Below are positions 24,360 through 33,529 of a DNA stretch of 64,000 bases, in pieces; the stretch's first letter is position 1; every line of letters starts with the position of its first letter. The position numbers were made by a program, and so were the translations under genes. The notes under the pieces were generated by a model, which was not told where the DNA came from, ran no database searches, and saw nothing but the letters and a program-made list of their open reading frames with translations. Source of the stretch: Nageia nagi (taxonomy: Eukaryota; Pinophyta); the NCBI GenBank assembly GCA_050084985.1, contig JBITNC010000001.1:189348001-189412000 (forward strand). The letters run 5' to 3'.

Positions 24360-24835
24360 AATGCATTGGATTGAGGCACTATGGTGGTGGAGTGAGTAGA
24401 AAAAAATTGGGTAGAGTAGTGAGGGCGATAGGTGGTGGTAGGTCATGAGGGGGTGCATGGTAGTAGGCTATGAGAAAGGAGGCCAAGATCCACCACTCCA
24501 CAGTTGTGAGTACCACTAATAGAGTGAGAGGGGAGGATAAGGTGGAGGTCATGAGCAGAGTAGAAGGCAGTGCAATGGGAGACCACAAGTGGATGAAGGG
24601 TGGAGGCCTCCAAGTAATTGTGGTCACCCAAGTGGTAGGCCATGATGGTAGGGTTGCCAAGTGGCAGGCCACAATGGTAGGTCGTAGTGACAAGTTGCTA
24701 GTGTGATAGGGCTATTAAGCAATAAGCTGCTAGTGTTGTAGGAAGTAATGATAGAGCAACCAAGTGAAGGGTCGCTAAGTGGTAGGTCACGATAGTAGGG
24801 TCACCAAGTGCCAAGGGTGCAGCTATTTAACCCCC
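24360..24835. repeat. G-rich degenerate minisatellite in the leader of element C
   Basis: Repeats of CCAAGTGGTAGGCCATGATGGTAGGGT-like phrases of about 27-45 bp occur (clearest at 24,625-24,690 and 24,760-24,810) inside a strand-asymmetric G-rich tract, in contrast to the AT-rich surroundings. Open frames on both strands are artefacts. Confidence 0.6.
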
Positions 24836-24904
24836 TTCACCATTTTTTTTGTTAAGTTTTTAAATCTGTAAAAAAAAGAAAAGTCTTTGAATTTTTTTTA
24901 AGAT

Positions 24905-24910
<6 letters not shown>

Positions 24911-24941
<31 letters not shown>
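24911..24941. repeat. (TA)n microsatellite
   Basis: About 15 uninterrupted TA units, flanked by T and A runs. Confidence 0.95.
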
Positions 24942-24943
<2 letters not shown>

Positions 24944-25508
24944 TCTTTAAAAAAAGAAAACTTTCTAAAAAAAATTTGCCTTTCCCCCCTTCTGATACAA
25001 AATATGTAACAGACTGGATTTCTATTAAACACAACATTATTGATATAATATAACTCTTTTTTTATATGTAACAAAAAAATTGTATATTAACCCTTTTAAC
25101 TAGGGATTATTATCAATGTTTTTTTTTTTTTAAAATATAATCAATGCTACTAACAAACAAAAGGTTAGTAAAAATATTTGCATTACATACTATCCTCTTA
25201 AAAGGTATATCATGTATTAAGCATTTTGAAAAAAATGCTACTAACGTAAGAGGTTAGTATAGAAAAAAATTGCTTGCATTGCAATTTGGATCATATTTTG
25301 CAAAAAATAAGCTCACATATGTCATAAAATATGTTAGTATCTAATGCAATAATCCATAAGATAACCAAAGTAGGGGAAAATTTATACCTTCTCATAGTTT
25401 TACCTCACCAATGGGGTGTAAGATAAGGAATGAAGAAGGATCACTAAGATGTAGCTTCCACACTAAGAAGAAGAGCTTTCACACCAAGAAGAAGAGCTTT
25501 CACACCAA

Positions 25509-25520
25509 GCTCTAATACCA
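25509..25520 (-). other. Primer binding site of element C
   Basis: The minus strand reads TGGTATTAGAGC, one base from the plant TGGTATCAGAGC site that pairs with initiator methionine tRNA. It lies 3 bp from the LTR. It proves minus orientation for C. Confidence 0.9.
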
Positions 25521-25523
25521 ATT

Positions 25524-26002
25524 TGAAGGAACTAACACTAACAAGATAATTCTTAATCAACCAAGATTTCATGAAAGCTTCTGATTCACATCTAACTATC
25601 ACACAAAGTAATCTCATAAAAATAACACAAGATGTAAGTGATTCCTCCAACTTGGAGTACATCCACTAATTAGATCTTTACTTCAATCACAAATACAACT
25701 CTTTTACAATCCTCCTAATCTCAACTCTTACACTTCTATCTTATAGCATAACTTTACTCTACAATTGGTGTGTAATCACAAAGAGGGAGTCTTCTATTTA
25801 TAGGCCAAAATCCCTATTTGGATCACATTTTTATCCAATGTACAAAAGCATAACATGCACATCCTTTTACCTAAGGGGGCATGCTCATGACATGAAGTGT
25901 AGGACAAGTTATATTATCATATTCACTTAAATACTTAAGGTATCAAATGATACCCTTAAGTATTAGTGAATTTACATAGAAGATTTAATACAAACCTTTA
26001 CA
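25524..26002 (-). repeat. 5' LTR of element C
   Basis: It begins TGAAGGAACTAACACTAAC and ends CTTTACA on the plus strand. TATAAATAG lies on the minus strand at 25,794-25,802, and the palindrome ATACTTAAGG...CCTTAAGTAT at 25,930-25,963. A further ATGG separates it from the TSD. Confidence 0.88.
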
Positions 26003-26006
26003 ATGG

Positions 26007-26367
26007 AATTTTAGTAAATTTATATGAAAATAAAAAAATCTAGGGTTAAAATTATTATTTGTCATTTTATGGAGGTTGGAAGGTTATTTTGGGGTTTTGC
26101 AAAAATAATAGAGGGGTCATCCCTACACAACTTACTTTCTTATGTTAGGTGTATGAAATTATTTAAAATATTTTGTAGCCTAATATGAAGTGTCCAAAGT
26201 ATTTTGTAGGATATAACACTTACAAACAAAATTGCCTAAGTTCTACCATAAAAAAAAAAAAAACTTCTACACCCCACAAACAAAATATATGAGTTGGATG
26301 AATGGTCATATTTCTTGGATATATTGTATCAAAATTTGGTTATAAATACCTAAGTAACCTTTCAAAA
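26007..26367 (+). repeat. Left LTR of element D, segment between C and E
   Basis: Colinear with 40,330-40,685 of the right LTR (TCTAGGGTTAAA, TTTTGCAAAAATAATAGA, ACACCCCACAAACAAAATAT). It is cut at 26,367 by E and resumes at 30,805 with ACACTTCTCTTTT. Confidence 0.9.
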
Positions 26368-26827
26368 TGTTGGAAATTATAATGTAATATTGTATAAAAA
26401 TTTTCTTTAATGTAAATTCACTTAATGCTTAAAGTATCTTTTGATACTTTAAAGTATCAAGGGAATAAATATAGAAAAGAGAATAAATATGGAAACACTT
26501 TACCCTTAGGTAAAAGGAAGGTTAAAGAGTGGATTTCATATTATAAATAGAGAGGTACCCCCTCTCATTATGTACTAGTGGTGGAAGCATGGTAATGCTT
26601 GTCTTGTAGAGTTGTAGAAATGTTCTTGTAGAAGAATTCTTAAGAATTTGTAAGAGAGTTATCTTGTAAGAAGTAATAGAATGATAGTTCAAAGTTGATA
26701 TATTCCCAAGAGATGGAAAAAACACTATACATTATGTGTTCTCATTTGTATGATTGATTTGTTCTTGGTTAAATTTATTGAATAAGATACAAGAGATCTT
26801 CGTTTATGGAATCCTTCAATTCCATCA
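26368..26827 (+). repeat. 5' LTR of element E
   Basis: TATAAATAG at 26,542-26,550 is a plausible core promoter. The 32-bp palindrome TTAAAGTATC-TTTT-GATACTTTAA lies at 26,426-26,457. It matches 30,327-30,804 with scattered substitutions; the 3' LTR has a small extra GCTCTTGTAAGA segment. Confidence 0.9.
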
Positions 26828-26829
26828 AG

Positions 26830-26841
26830 TGGTATCAGAGC
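26830..26841 (+). other. Primer binding site of element E
   Basis: An exact TGGTATCAGAGC, complementary to the 3' end of plant initiator methionine tRNA, two bases after the LTR. Confidence 0.95.
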
Positions 26842-27599
26842 CATCCTTGTTGTGGTATTCTCGAATTTTTACTTGGTAATTTTGAGGTAACTCTCTTCAA
26901 ATTTAAGGTATATTTAATCTTTAAACTTATTTCAATTTGTATTTGAAACTTCATAGTTAGTCTATTTCAATTTCTTATTTTTGAAGTTGAAAGTTGATAT
27001 CTATACTAACATGTTTTATCTTGAGAATAATGGATTCAAATTTGAGGTAAATTTTTACCTTAGTTACATGTTAGTAATATTTAAAATTAGATCTAACATT
27101 TTACTATGGTTAGATTTTTAAGATCTTAAAAATTAGTGGTTTTAATTATTTTTACATAGTCAAATCTAATATTTTTTAATTGGATTTCTAAAACTATGCT
27201 AAGATCTTACTAAGTTGCAAGTTTACAAAAATCTAATTTATGATTTTTGTAATAAAAGTTTTTAGGAAGAAAGTTAAAATATTGTCTTGCTATATTTAAC
27301 AAAGGTTACAAAAGCTTGAAAATTCTTATATATATATATATATGGAAGGCTTATATATAAACACACACACACATATATTTTAATAAAAAAATAAAGTTTT
27401 TTTTAATTTATGTTTTTAATATTTAAAAATAATTTTTTTTTCCTTTCTTTGTTTTTATTATTAAAAAAAAAAACTTTTTTATTAGTTAAAAAAGGTTTTT
27501 TTTTAATTTTTTGTATTTTAATATCATTTTTTTTAAATAACACCTTTTTTTAAAAAAAAAACTATTTTTTTGTTTAAAAAAAACCATCTCCCTAGGCAC

Positions 27600-27955
27600 G
27601 TGTGGTGCATCCTATATGACCTATATCCCTTTTGGATACGTGTGGCACAACCTACCTAACCCGTAGCCCTTTTGTGCATGCATAACACGACTTAACCATC
27701 CCATAACCCTTTTGGTTGTGTGTGCAGTATAGCCGATCCATAGCCCCTTTGGGCATGCATGGCATGGCCTAGCCAGCTTGTGACCCTCTATGGGCATGCA
27801 CGGCATGACATAACTAGCCCACAACCCCTTTGGATGCCCGTGGCATAGCCTAGCCAGCCCATGATCCTTTTTGTATGCACACAGTGCATCATAGTTGGCT
27901 TGTAGCCCCCTTTGGGCATGCGAACATGGCATGGCCTAGCCAACCTGCAACCTTT
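27600..27955. repeat. GC-rich tandem array, about 40-bp unit, about eight copies
   Basis: Units run like CCATAGCCCCTTTGGGCATG followed by CATGGCATGGCCTAGCCAGC, with 70-80 percent similarity by eye. The block is sharply GC-richer than the poly-A/T-rich flanks (27,400-27,590 and 28,080-28,260). The 103-codon minus-strand open frame here is a repeat translation (HAQKGYGLGRLCH-like periods), not a gene. Confidence 0.85.
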
Positions 27956-28859
27956 TGTGAGGTGCGCTAACCTCGATCGATGTCTCCCACCTCCACTATG
28001 TCCTCAGCTGGTGTTGCTACACCTTGCAGCCCATCCCTCCTCCTCTACTTTTTAAATACTTCTAAAAATAAAAACCAAAAGTTTCCAATTTAAAAAAAAA
28101 TAAGGGGAGGGGCATTTTTTAAGAGGCAAGCTTTTTAATAAGTTGCTTTTTTAAAAAAAGGGGGGGGATATTTTTTTTTTGCAAAGGGAATTTTTTTTTT
28201 TTAAAAAAAGAGAGTTGTCAATTAAAAAATAAAAAGGGACTTTCTTAAGAGTTGGGGAGTAAGCCACCTCATTAAAATTTTGAGCCTCTATATTTACTGA
28301 GGCTTGTTTTGTTTAAGGTAACATATTTGTAAAAGCTTGCATGGGCTTTTCTAACCGCTTCATATATATATTTAGATGGTTTTTTTTTCATCTTTAATTT
28401 GTTTTTTTTTAAAGAAAGCCTATTCTTTCTTGAGTGGAAGATTAAATTTACAATTTCTTTTATTTTTTATCTTATAATATTATAATATATATTAAAATAA
28501 AGGTATAATTAAATTTTCTCCTTCTATTAGATAAACAAATCATATGCAATTTTCTTTTACTTTATGAAAAAGAATAAGACCTTTAAGTAAAGCTTAACTA
28601 TTATTATTTAAAACCTTTATTAATGTTATTATAACATTAAGTGTTTTTAAGCTTTATTCATGCCATCTGATTTTTTTTTATGCACATGATTATTGATCAA
28701 TACAATCAATTTATTTTTAAGGAAACAAAGACAAAATTTCAATTACACATATTTGACTCAACTTTTGAAGGTAAAATTTTAAATAATTAATTGATAATGT
28801 CCAATACATTGCACACCAATTTTTATGCATATTATTTTTGTGAATTTGTATAAAGTTAA

Positions 28860-29540
28860 ATTGGAAATTTAGGTAAAAATTTCTTTCAAAATGCACTATC
28901 CATATTGGTTGCAATGGTATGCAAATTTGTTGTGGATGTGCATAGTGTTTGAAGTAAAATTTAGGTAAAGATTTCTTTCAAACTATGATATGCACTATCC
29001 TTATTGATTGATGTATTGTTGAAATAGACACTTATCTATGGATTGATATGACTATAGTTCCATGTTTGTAAAGTTTATCCATGTTGATGGATTATTTTTC
29101 ACATTGCTACTTATTAGCAAGTTTAAGTGTATGGAGTGGTTAAAAAGATTCTCCCTTCTCCATGATTACATTGTTAGAGTACTTTAAAAGGTTCTCCCTT
29201 CTCCATGATTCCACATTGTTGGAGTGGTTAAAAAGGTTCACCCTTATCCATAATTACACATTGTTGGAGTGGTTAAAAGGTATGCCCTTCTCTAAACTTG
29301 TGATTATTTTGATAAAATTTGAATCTATATTGATGGATTAATGCTACCAAATTTCACCATATGCATCTTAACTAGTAGCATAGTCAAGTTGTTATTTGTA
29401 GCTTATGTTTTACCTTATAAATATTGGCTTTATGTTTGGTCAAGTTGGTATATGTGGCTTATGCTTTGCCTTATAAATCTTGGCTTTTTATTTGTTCAAG
29501 TTGGTATTTGTGGCTTAAAAATCTTAACTTGGTGGTCTAG
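28860..29540. repeat. Three short tandem duplications in the interior of element E
   Basis: (1) A duplication of about 105 bp around 28,870-29,015 (TTAGGTAAA-ATTTCTTTCAAA...GCACTATCC). (2) Three units of about 55 bp at 29,125-29,290 (GGAGTGGTTAAAAAGGTTC, CCCTTCTCCATGATTACACA). (3) Two to three units of about 62 bp at 29,400-29,545 (GGCTTATG-TTTGCCTTATAAAT, CAAGTTGGTATTTGTGG). Confidence 0.75.
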
Positions 29541-30326
29541 TTAAGTTGGTTTTTGATCATTTATGAAATGGTTAAGATAATATGGTCACATAAGTATTTA
29601 TTTGGTGAAGTTATCATCAAGGTGAAAAATTGAATTATGAAAATATTATGATGTGATGACACTCTCATATACCTTCAACAAACACAAAATAATGATCTAA
29701 AATAAACAAACATAAAAATAAAAAATCAATTTTTTTTATAACGATTGATGATATTTTTATATATCCTTAGTTGAGAATGCATTTATATCACTTGGTTGAT
29801 TGTGCATATGATAATATTATGCACATATGATATTGTTGATATCATGTTATGGGTGATGCATTTTGTTTAGTATGCACATATGATATTTAGTTGATGATGT
29901 ATGCCATATTTGATGTTGTGCATATGTGATGACTTGGTATCTTTTGATCAAGTTTATGGATGATATTTATCTTATATGAGTGTATATGATGTATTTAATT
30001 GATTTTTTTTATGAGCTTCTTGTAGCTTGCAAGTTTCTTCTTAAGATTGCAAGTTACTTTGAGGATGTAGGCTCATGGAGGTTCATCATATCAACATGTT
30101 GAATGACTACTCTTGTACATTGAAACTATTTTTTATTAATGATTGTATTGTAAAATTATTTTTTAAAATGGTTCAGTAGTTGAGCCATTGTAGAACCATC
30201 TATATTCTATTCCTTTTTCAAAGATGTAAAATTTTTCATCTCCACTTGTATCTCTATGGAGGAGAACTCTCTCTTACTTTTTCTTTCTTCATTTACGTTT
30301 TATCCCAATATTACATTAAGAGAGAG

Positions 30327-30804
30327 TGTTGGAAATTATAATATAATATTGTGTCAAATTTCTCTTTAATATAAATTCACTTAATGCTTAAAGTATCTTT
30401 TGATACCTTAAAGCATCAAGGAAATAAATATAGAAAGGGGAATAAATATGAAAACATCTTTAACCTTACCCTTTGGTAAAAGGAAGGTTAAAAAGTGGGT
30501 TTCATCTTATAAATAGAAAGGTACCCCCTCTCATTATAAAATAGTGGTGGAAGCATGGTAATACTTATTTTGTAGAGTTTTAGGAATGCTCTTGTAAGAG
30601 CTTTGTAGAAGAATTCTTGAGAATTTGTAAGAGAGTTATCTTGTGAGAAGTAATAGAATGATGGTTCAAAATGGATGTAATCCTAAGAAATGGAAGAACT
30701 ACTATACTTTATGTATTCTCATTTGTGTGAATGATTTGTTCTTAGTTAGATTTGTTGGAGAAACTACAAGAGATCTTGGTTTATGGAATCCTTCAATTAC
30801 ATCA
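30327..30804 (+). repeat. 3' LTR of element E
   Basis: Preceded by the polypurine tract at 30,314-30,326. TATAAATAG lies at 30,508-30,516 and the palindrome at about 30,383-30,413. It ends ATTACATCA, and left-LTR sequence of D resumes at once. Confidence 0.9.
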
Positions 30805-31454
30805 GGAGACACTTCTCTTTTTCTCCCAAAATTTATCTAGTAGGATGTGAAGGAAAGAATCTTCCTACTCTTAATTCCAAGTGCTCTTCCTAGCATTTTA
30901 AATATTAATGCTAATTAAATGTGTAGCTAAGCTTTGGATTTTATTTGATATTATTTTAGCATGTTTGAAGGAGATATGCTTGTTTAATTTTTTTTTATAA
31001 TACTAATTGAGTTATTCAGATCTACCTTAAATTTACATTGAGGAAGCATATTATTAGCAAATATTTGATACCCTTTCATGTGAATGGTTGTACATTTTGT
31101 CCATACATGTATGCAAAGAAAGGATGAGACAAATTACATTCATGTTCTTGTGAATGTATGTGAACCCATTTCTTTTGTATATAGTACTTGAGGAAAAATA
31201 AATAAATTGTATTGGGCCATATGTTAACACCCACATTGCATTTAGAACTTTACCATGGTCAATTTTTGTTTTGAAGAAGTGTTTTTTTAGATCCATATAT
31301 TGTATTTCATTATGGGTATAATTGTGACCCTCAAGGATGAGATATATTTCCTTTACCATTCACGGGCCTTCCATGTATCTATTTTGTTTGTATTGTGCCC
31401 TTAAGATTGTATGTTGATGAGTAAATTTATCAAACAAGTTGTTGGTCCTCCCAA

Positions 31455-32290
31455 CAAATCCATTCTATGCATATTATGTGCCTATTACGCTCATGAGACT
31501 ACCTTTTTATGGTGTATTTTATCAAACCATTCATAGAGTTCATCCACATATTCTTTATATATATTTTCAATCTTTGATATCGCATCACGATGAAGCATTT
31601 TGTAAACTATTCATAGGTCCTTTCATTATACCAATTTTGTGCATATCTTGTAATCATTGTGGTCCATGAGAATGCATTTTAATGAGGCTTATGTTAAATA
31701 ATTCATAGGCTCCTTTCAACACATCAGTTTTGTGCATATCCTGTATTCACTGAGATCCATGAGATTGCATTTTGATGAGGCATTTGAAAAGTAATTTGTA
31801 GGCCATTTTAATGTATCAATTTTGTGTATATTTTATGATCATTTCATTGCATTTCAATGAGGCATTTGATAAATAATTCATAGGCCTCTTCAACGTACCC
31901 ATTTTGTGCGTATTACATAAACATTGCATTCCATTAGACTCCATTTTGATGAGGCATTCTATCAAATGAGCTACATACCCTTCCAATGTATCCATTTTAT
32001 GTATATACTATAGTCATTATGGCCCATGTGATTTCATTTGGATGAGGCTTATGTCAAACAATTCACAGGCTCCTTTCAATGTATCACTTTTGTGCATATC
32101 CTATGTTCACTGAGATCCATGAGACTACTTTCAATGAGGCATTTGACAAACAATTCATAGGCCCCCTATAATGTATCCATATGTATATCCTATAATCATT
32201 ATACTACATTTTGGTGAAGTATTTTATCAAACAACTGGTAGGATCTTCTAACATATCCATTTCGAGTGCATGCCCTACAATCTTTGTATT
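31455..32290 (+). repeat. Tandem array in left LTR of D, about 92-bp unit, about nine copies
   Basis: Each unit has TAGGCxCCTTTCAAxxTATCA, TTTTGTGCATATCxTxTxxTCA, xTGAGATCCATGAGA and TGCATTTTGATGAGGCATTTGATAAATAATTCA. Units with GAGGCTTATGT and GAGGCATTTG alternate irregularly. The same array is in the right LTR at 41,460-42,165, so it existed before D inserted. Confidence 0.85.
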
Positions 32291-32371
32291 AGAGATGCCA
32301 AATTAAAATTTAGCATGAAATGTAGATGCCTTCCAAATAAAATATTTTAAATAAAATTTATATTTTATTTG

Positions 32372-33529
32372 ATCCAAAATTTGATCATCTCATCTCAACG
32401 AACAAAATGTTCCACCTGTAAGCACTCTTCGTTATGAACCTGTTGGTTTGAATGGTGAGAAAAATGGACTCTCGATTTGATTTGTAAATGCTTGAAGTAT
32501 TGATTTTATTTGATATTGTATGTAATTACTTATTAAATACAAAATTAAATAAAATATCCTATTGGGGTTAAAAAAGAGACATTTAAAAATATATATTTTT
32601 ATTAAGCCCAAAGTAAGTGGGTGACATCCAAGGCAAAATGAGGAGAGACCATCACGTTGTGACCAATAAAGTGAAATACCATGCTCATACAATGCCCCCC
32701 ACATGGACTCATCTAGAATGGATTGCATTTTCTTGTAAGTCCCCAACTAAATTTATTTTGGGAACTCATGAGGGTGCACTCGATGGATGGGAAGATGCAG
32801 TCTAATGACTGGATAGAGCCCTAAAGCCAATAATGTGTTGCTAACACCATGGAACGTCAGTCTTAGAAAATGCCCATCAAAAGGGGTGAAAAAAACTATT
32901 GAGTTCCAAGTGGCACAAATTTATTGGAGTTGACCATTCCCTATTATTTTGGGTTTATTTTGAAATTTGGGTGAAAATGGTTTGTTGGTCATTTTAATTT
33001 GTAGAGTATTTGTTTAAATAGGGTGTTATTATTTTTATCTCACTTAAGGGGGATATATTCATTTATTTAGATATTTTTTTTTGGAAGATCAAGTTGAGGA
33101 GAAATTGGTCCATGGTCAAAACTAATTTCAACTCAACATGGAATAATGTCAAATAGTTTGTTTAGATTAAATTGTAAGCTAGTTTCCTTAACATTATAAA
33201 AGAAAGTCTAGTATGTTCTATATTTTTTAGTTAGAAGTTTTGGAAAGTGAGATTTTGCTAGTCCATAGGAGAAGGGAGAGTGGGAAAATACACTAAGTGT
33301 TGTAAAGTGAGAGAGGTCAAGGATTGATTCAAGCTCCACAAAATAACGAGGCAAAGTTGGTAAATCACTTGTGGTATTTTTATTTATTCTTGCACAAATA
33401 TTTTGCTTTTACATTTAAAAAGTAATTATTTTTTCTTGAGAGATAAAATGGCAAAAAGTATTTAAATAATCCATAAATGGTGAGATAGGGAATCACCATA
33501 TATGAACTATCTTTACATATCAGTATTTG
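32372..33529. other. 1,158-bp segment present in left but not right LTR of D
   Basis: The left copy has TATTTG at 32,366-32,371 and again at 33,524-33,529; the right LTR has a single TATTTG at 42,237-42,242. The segment has no TG...CA ends and no terminal inverted repeats, so a deletion in the right LTR between short repeats explains it better than an insertion. It contains no recognised coding. Confidence 0.75.

Larger units (their letters stand above)
22490..25505 (-). other. Unusually long leader of element C
   Basis: This is 3 kb between the Copia gag start and the primer site. No conserved coding is seen. From low to high coordinate it holds a moderately complex part (22,640-23,080), an AT-rich patch full of GCATGCAT motifs (23,320-23,750), AT-rich filler, a G-rich degenerate repeat (24,360-24,835), a TA microsatellite (24,911-24,941) and homopolymer runs. 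The open frames at 24,379-24,706 exist on both strands at once, which points to base composition, not genes. Confidence 0.55.
17324..26006 (-). mobile_element. Element C: minus-strand Ty1/Copia retrotransposon
   Basis: LTRs of about 478 bp sit at both ends. A methionine-tRNA-type primer site lies beside the 25.5-kb LTR, a polypurine tract beside the 17.8-kb LTR, and gag-integrase-RT-RNase H (Copia order) between them on the minus strand. Flanks are AATTT at 17,319-17,323 and 26,007-26,011. Removing C joins the left-LTR start of D (TGAATTCAAAA) to TTTTAGTAAATTTATATG, matching the right LTR of D near 40,316. All genes carry stops. Confidence 0.85.
26368..30804 (+). mobile_element. Element E: non-autonomous Copia-like LTR retrotransposon
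   Basis: LTRs at 26,368-26,827 and 30,327-30,804 both start TGTTGGAAATTATAAT and end TCCTTCAATT(C/A)CATCA. TGGTATCAGAGC follows the first at 26,830-26,841, and the purine run AAGAGAGAG precedes the second. The TSD is degraded (CAAAA and GGAGA). The 3.5-kb interior has no retrotransposon domain. Its last about 350 bp (29,995-30,326) align with the 3' non-coding region of element C read on its own strand, and the LTRs are also related to those of C. E is therefore probably mobilised by enzymes of C-type elements. Confidence 0.88.

Noticed and set aside
24379-24706. Open frames of 66-104 codons on both strands
   Set aside because: They overlap each other on opposite strands in a G-rich degenerate repeat, have biased composition (T/P/L or G/V/K) and match no family.
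27621-27932. 103-codon minus-strand open frame with repeated HAQKGYGL-like phrases
   Set aside because: The periodicity equals the 40-bp DNA repeat; no start context or domain.
32372-33529. A small transposon insertion in the left LTR of D
   Set aside because: No TG...CA ends or inverted termini; the TATTTG repeats fit a deletion in the other LTR equally well or better.
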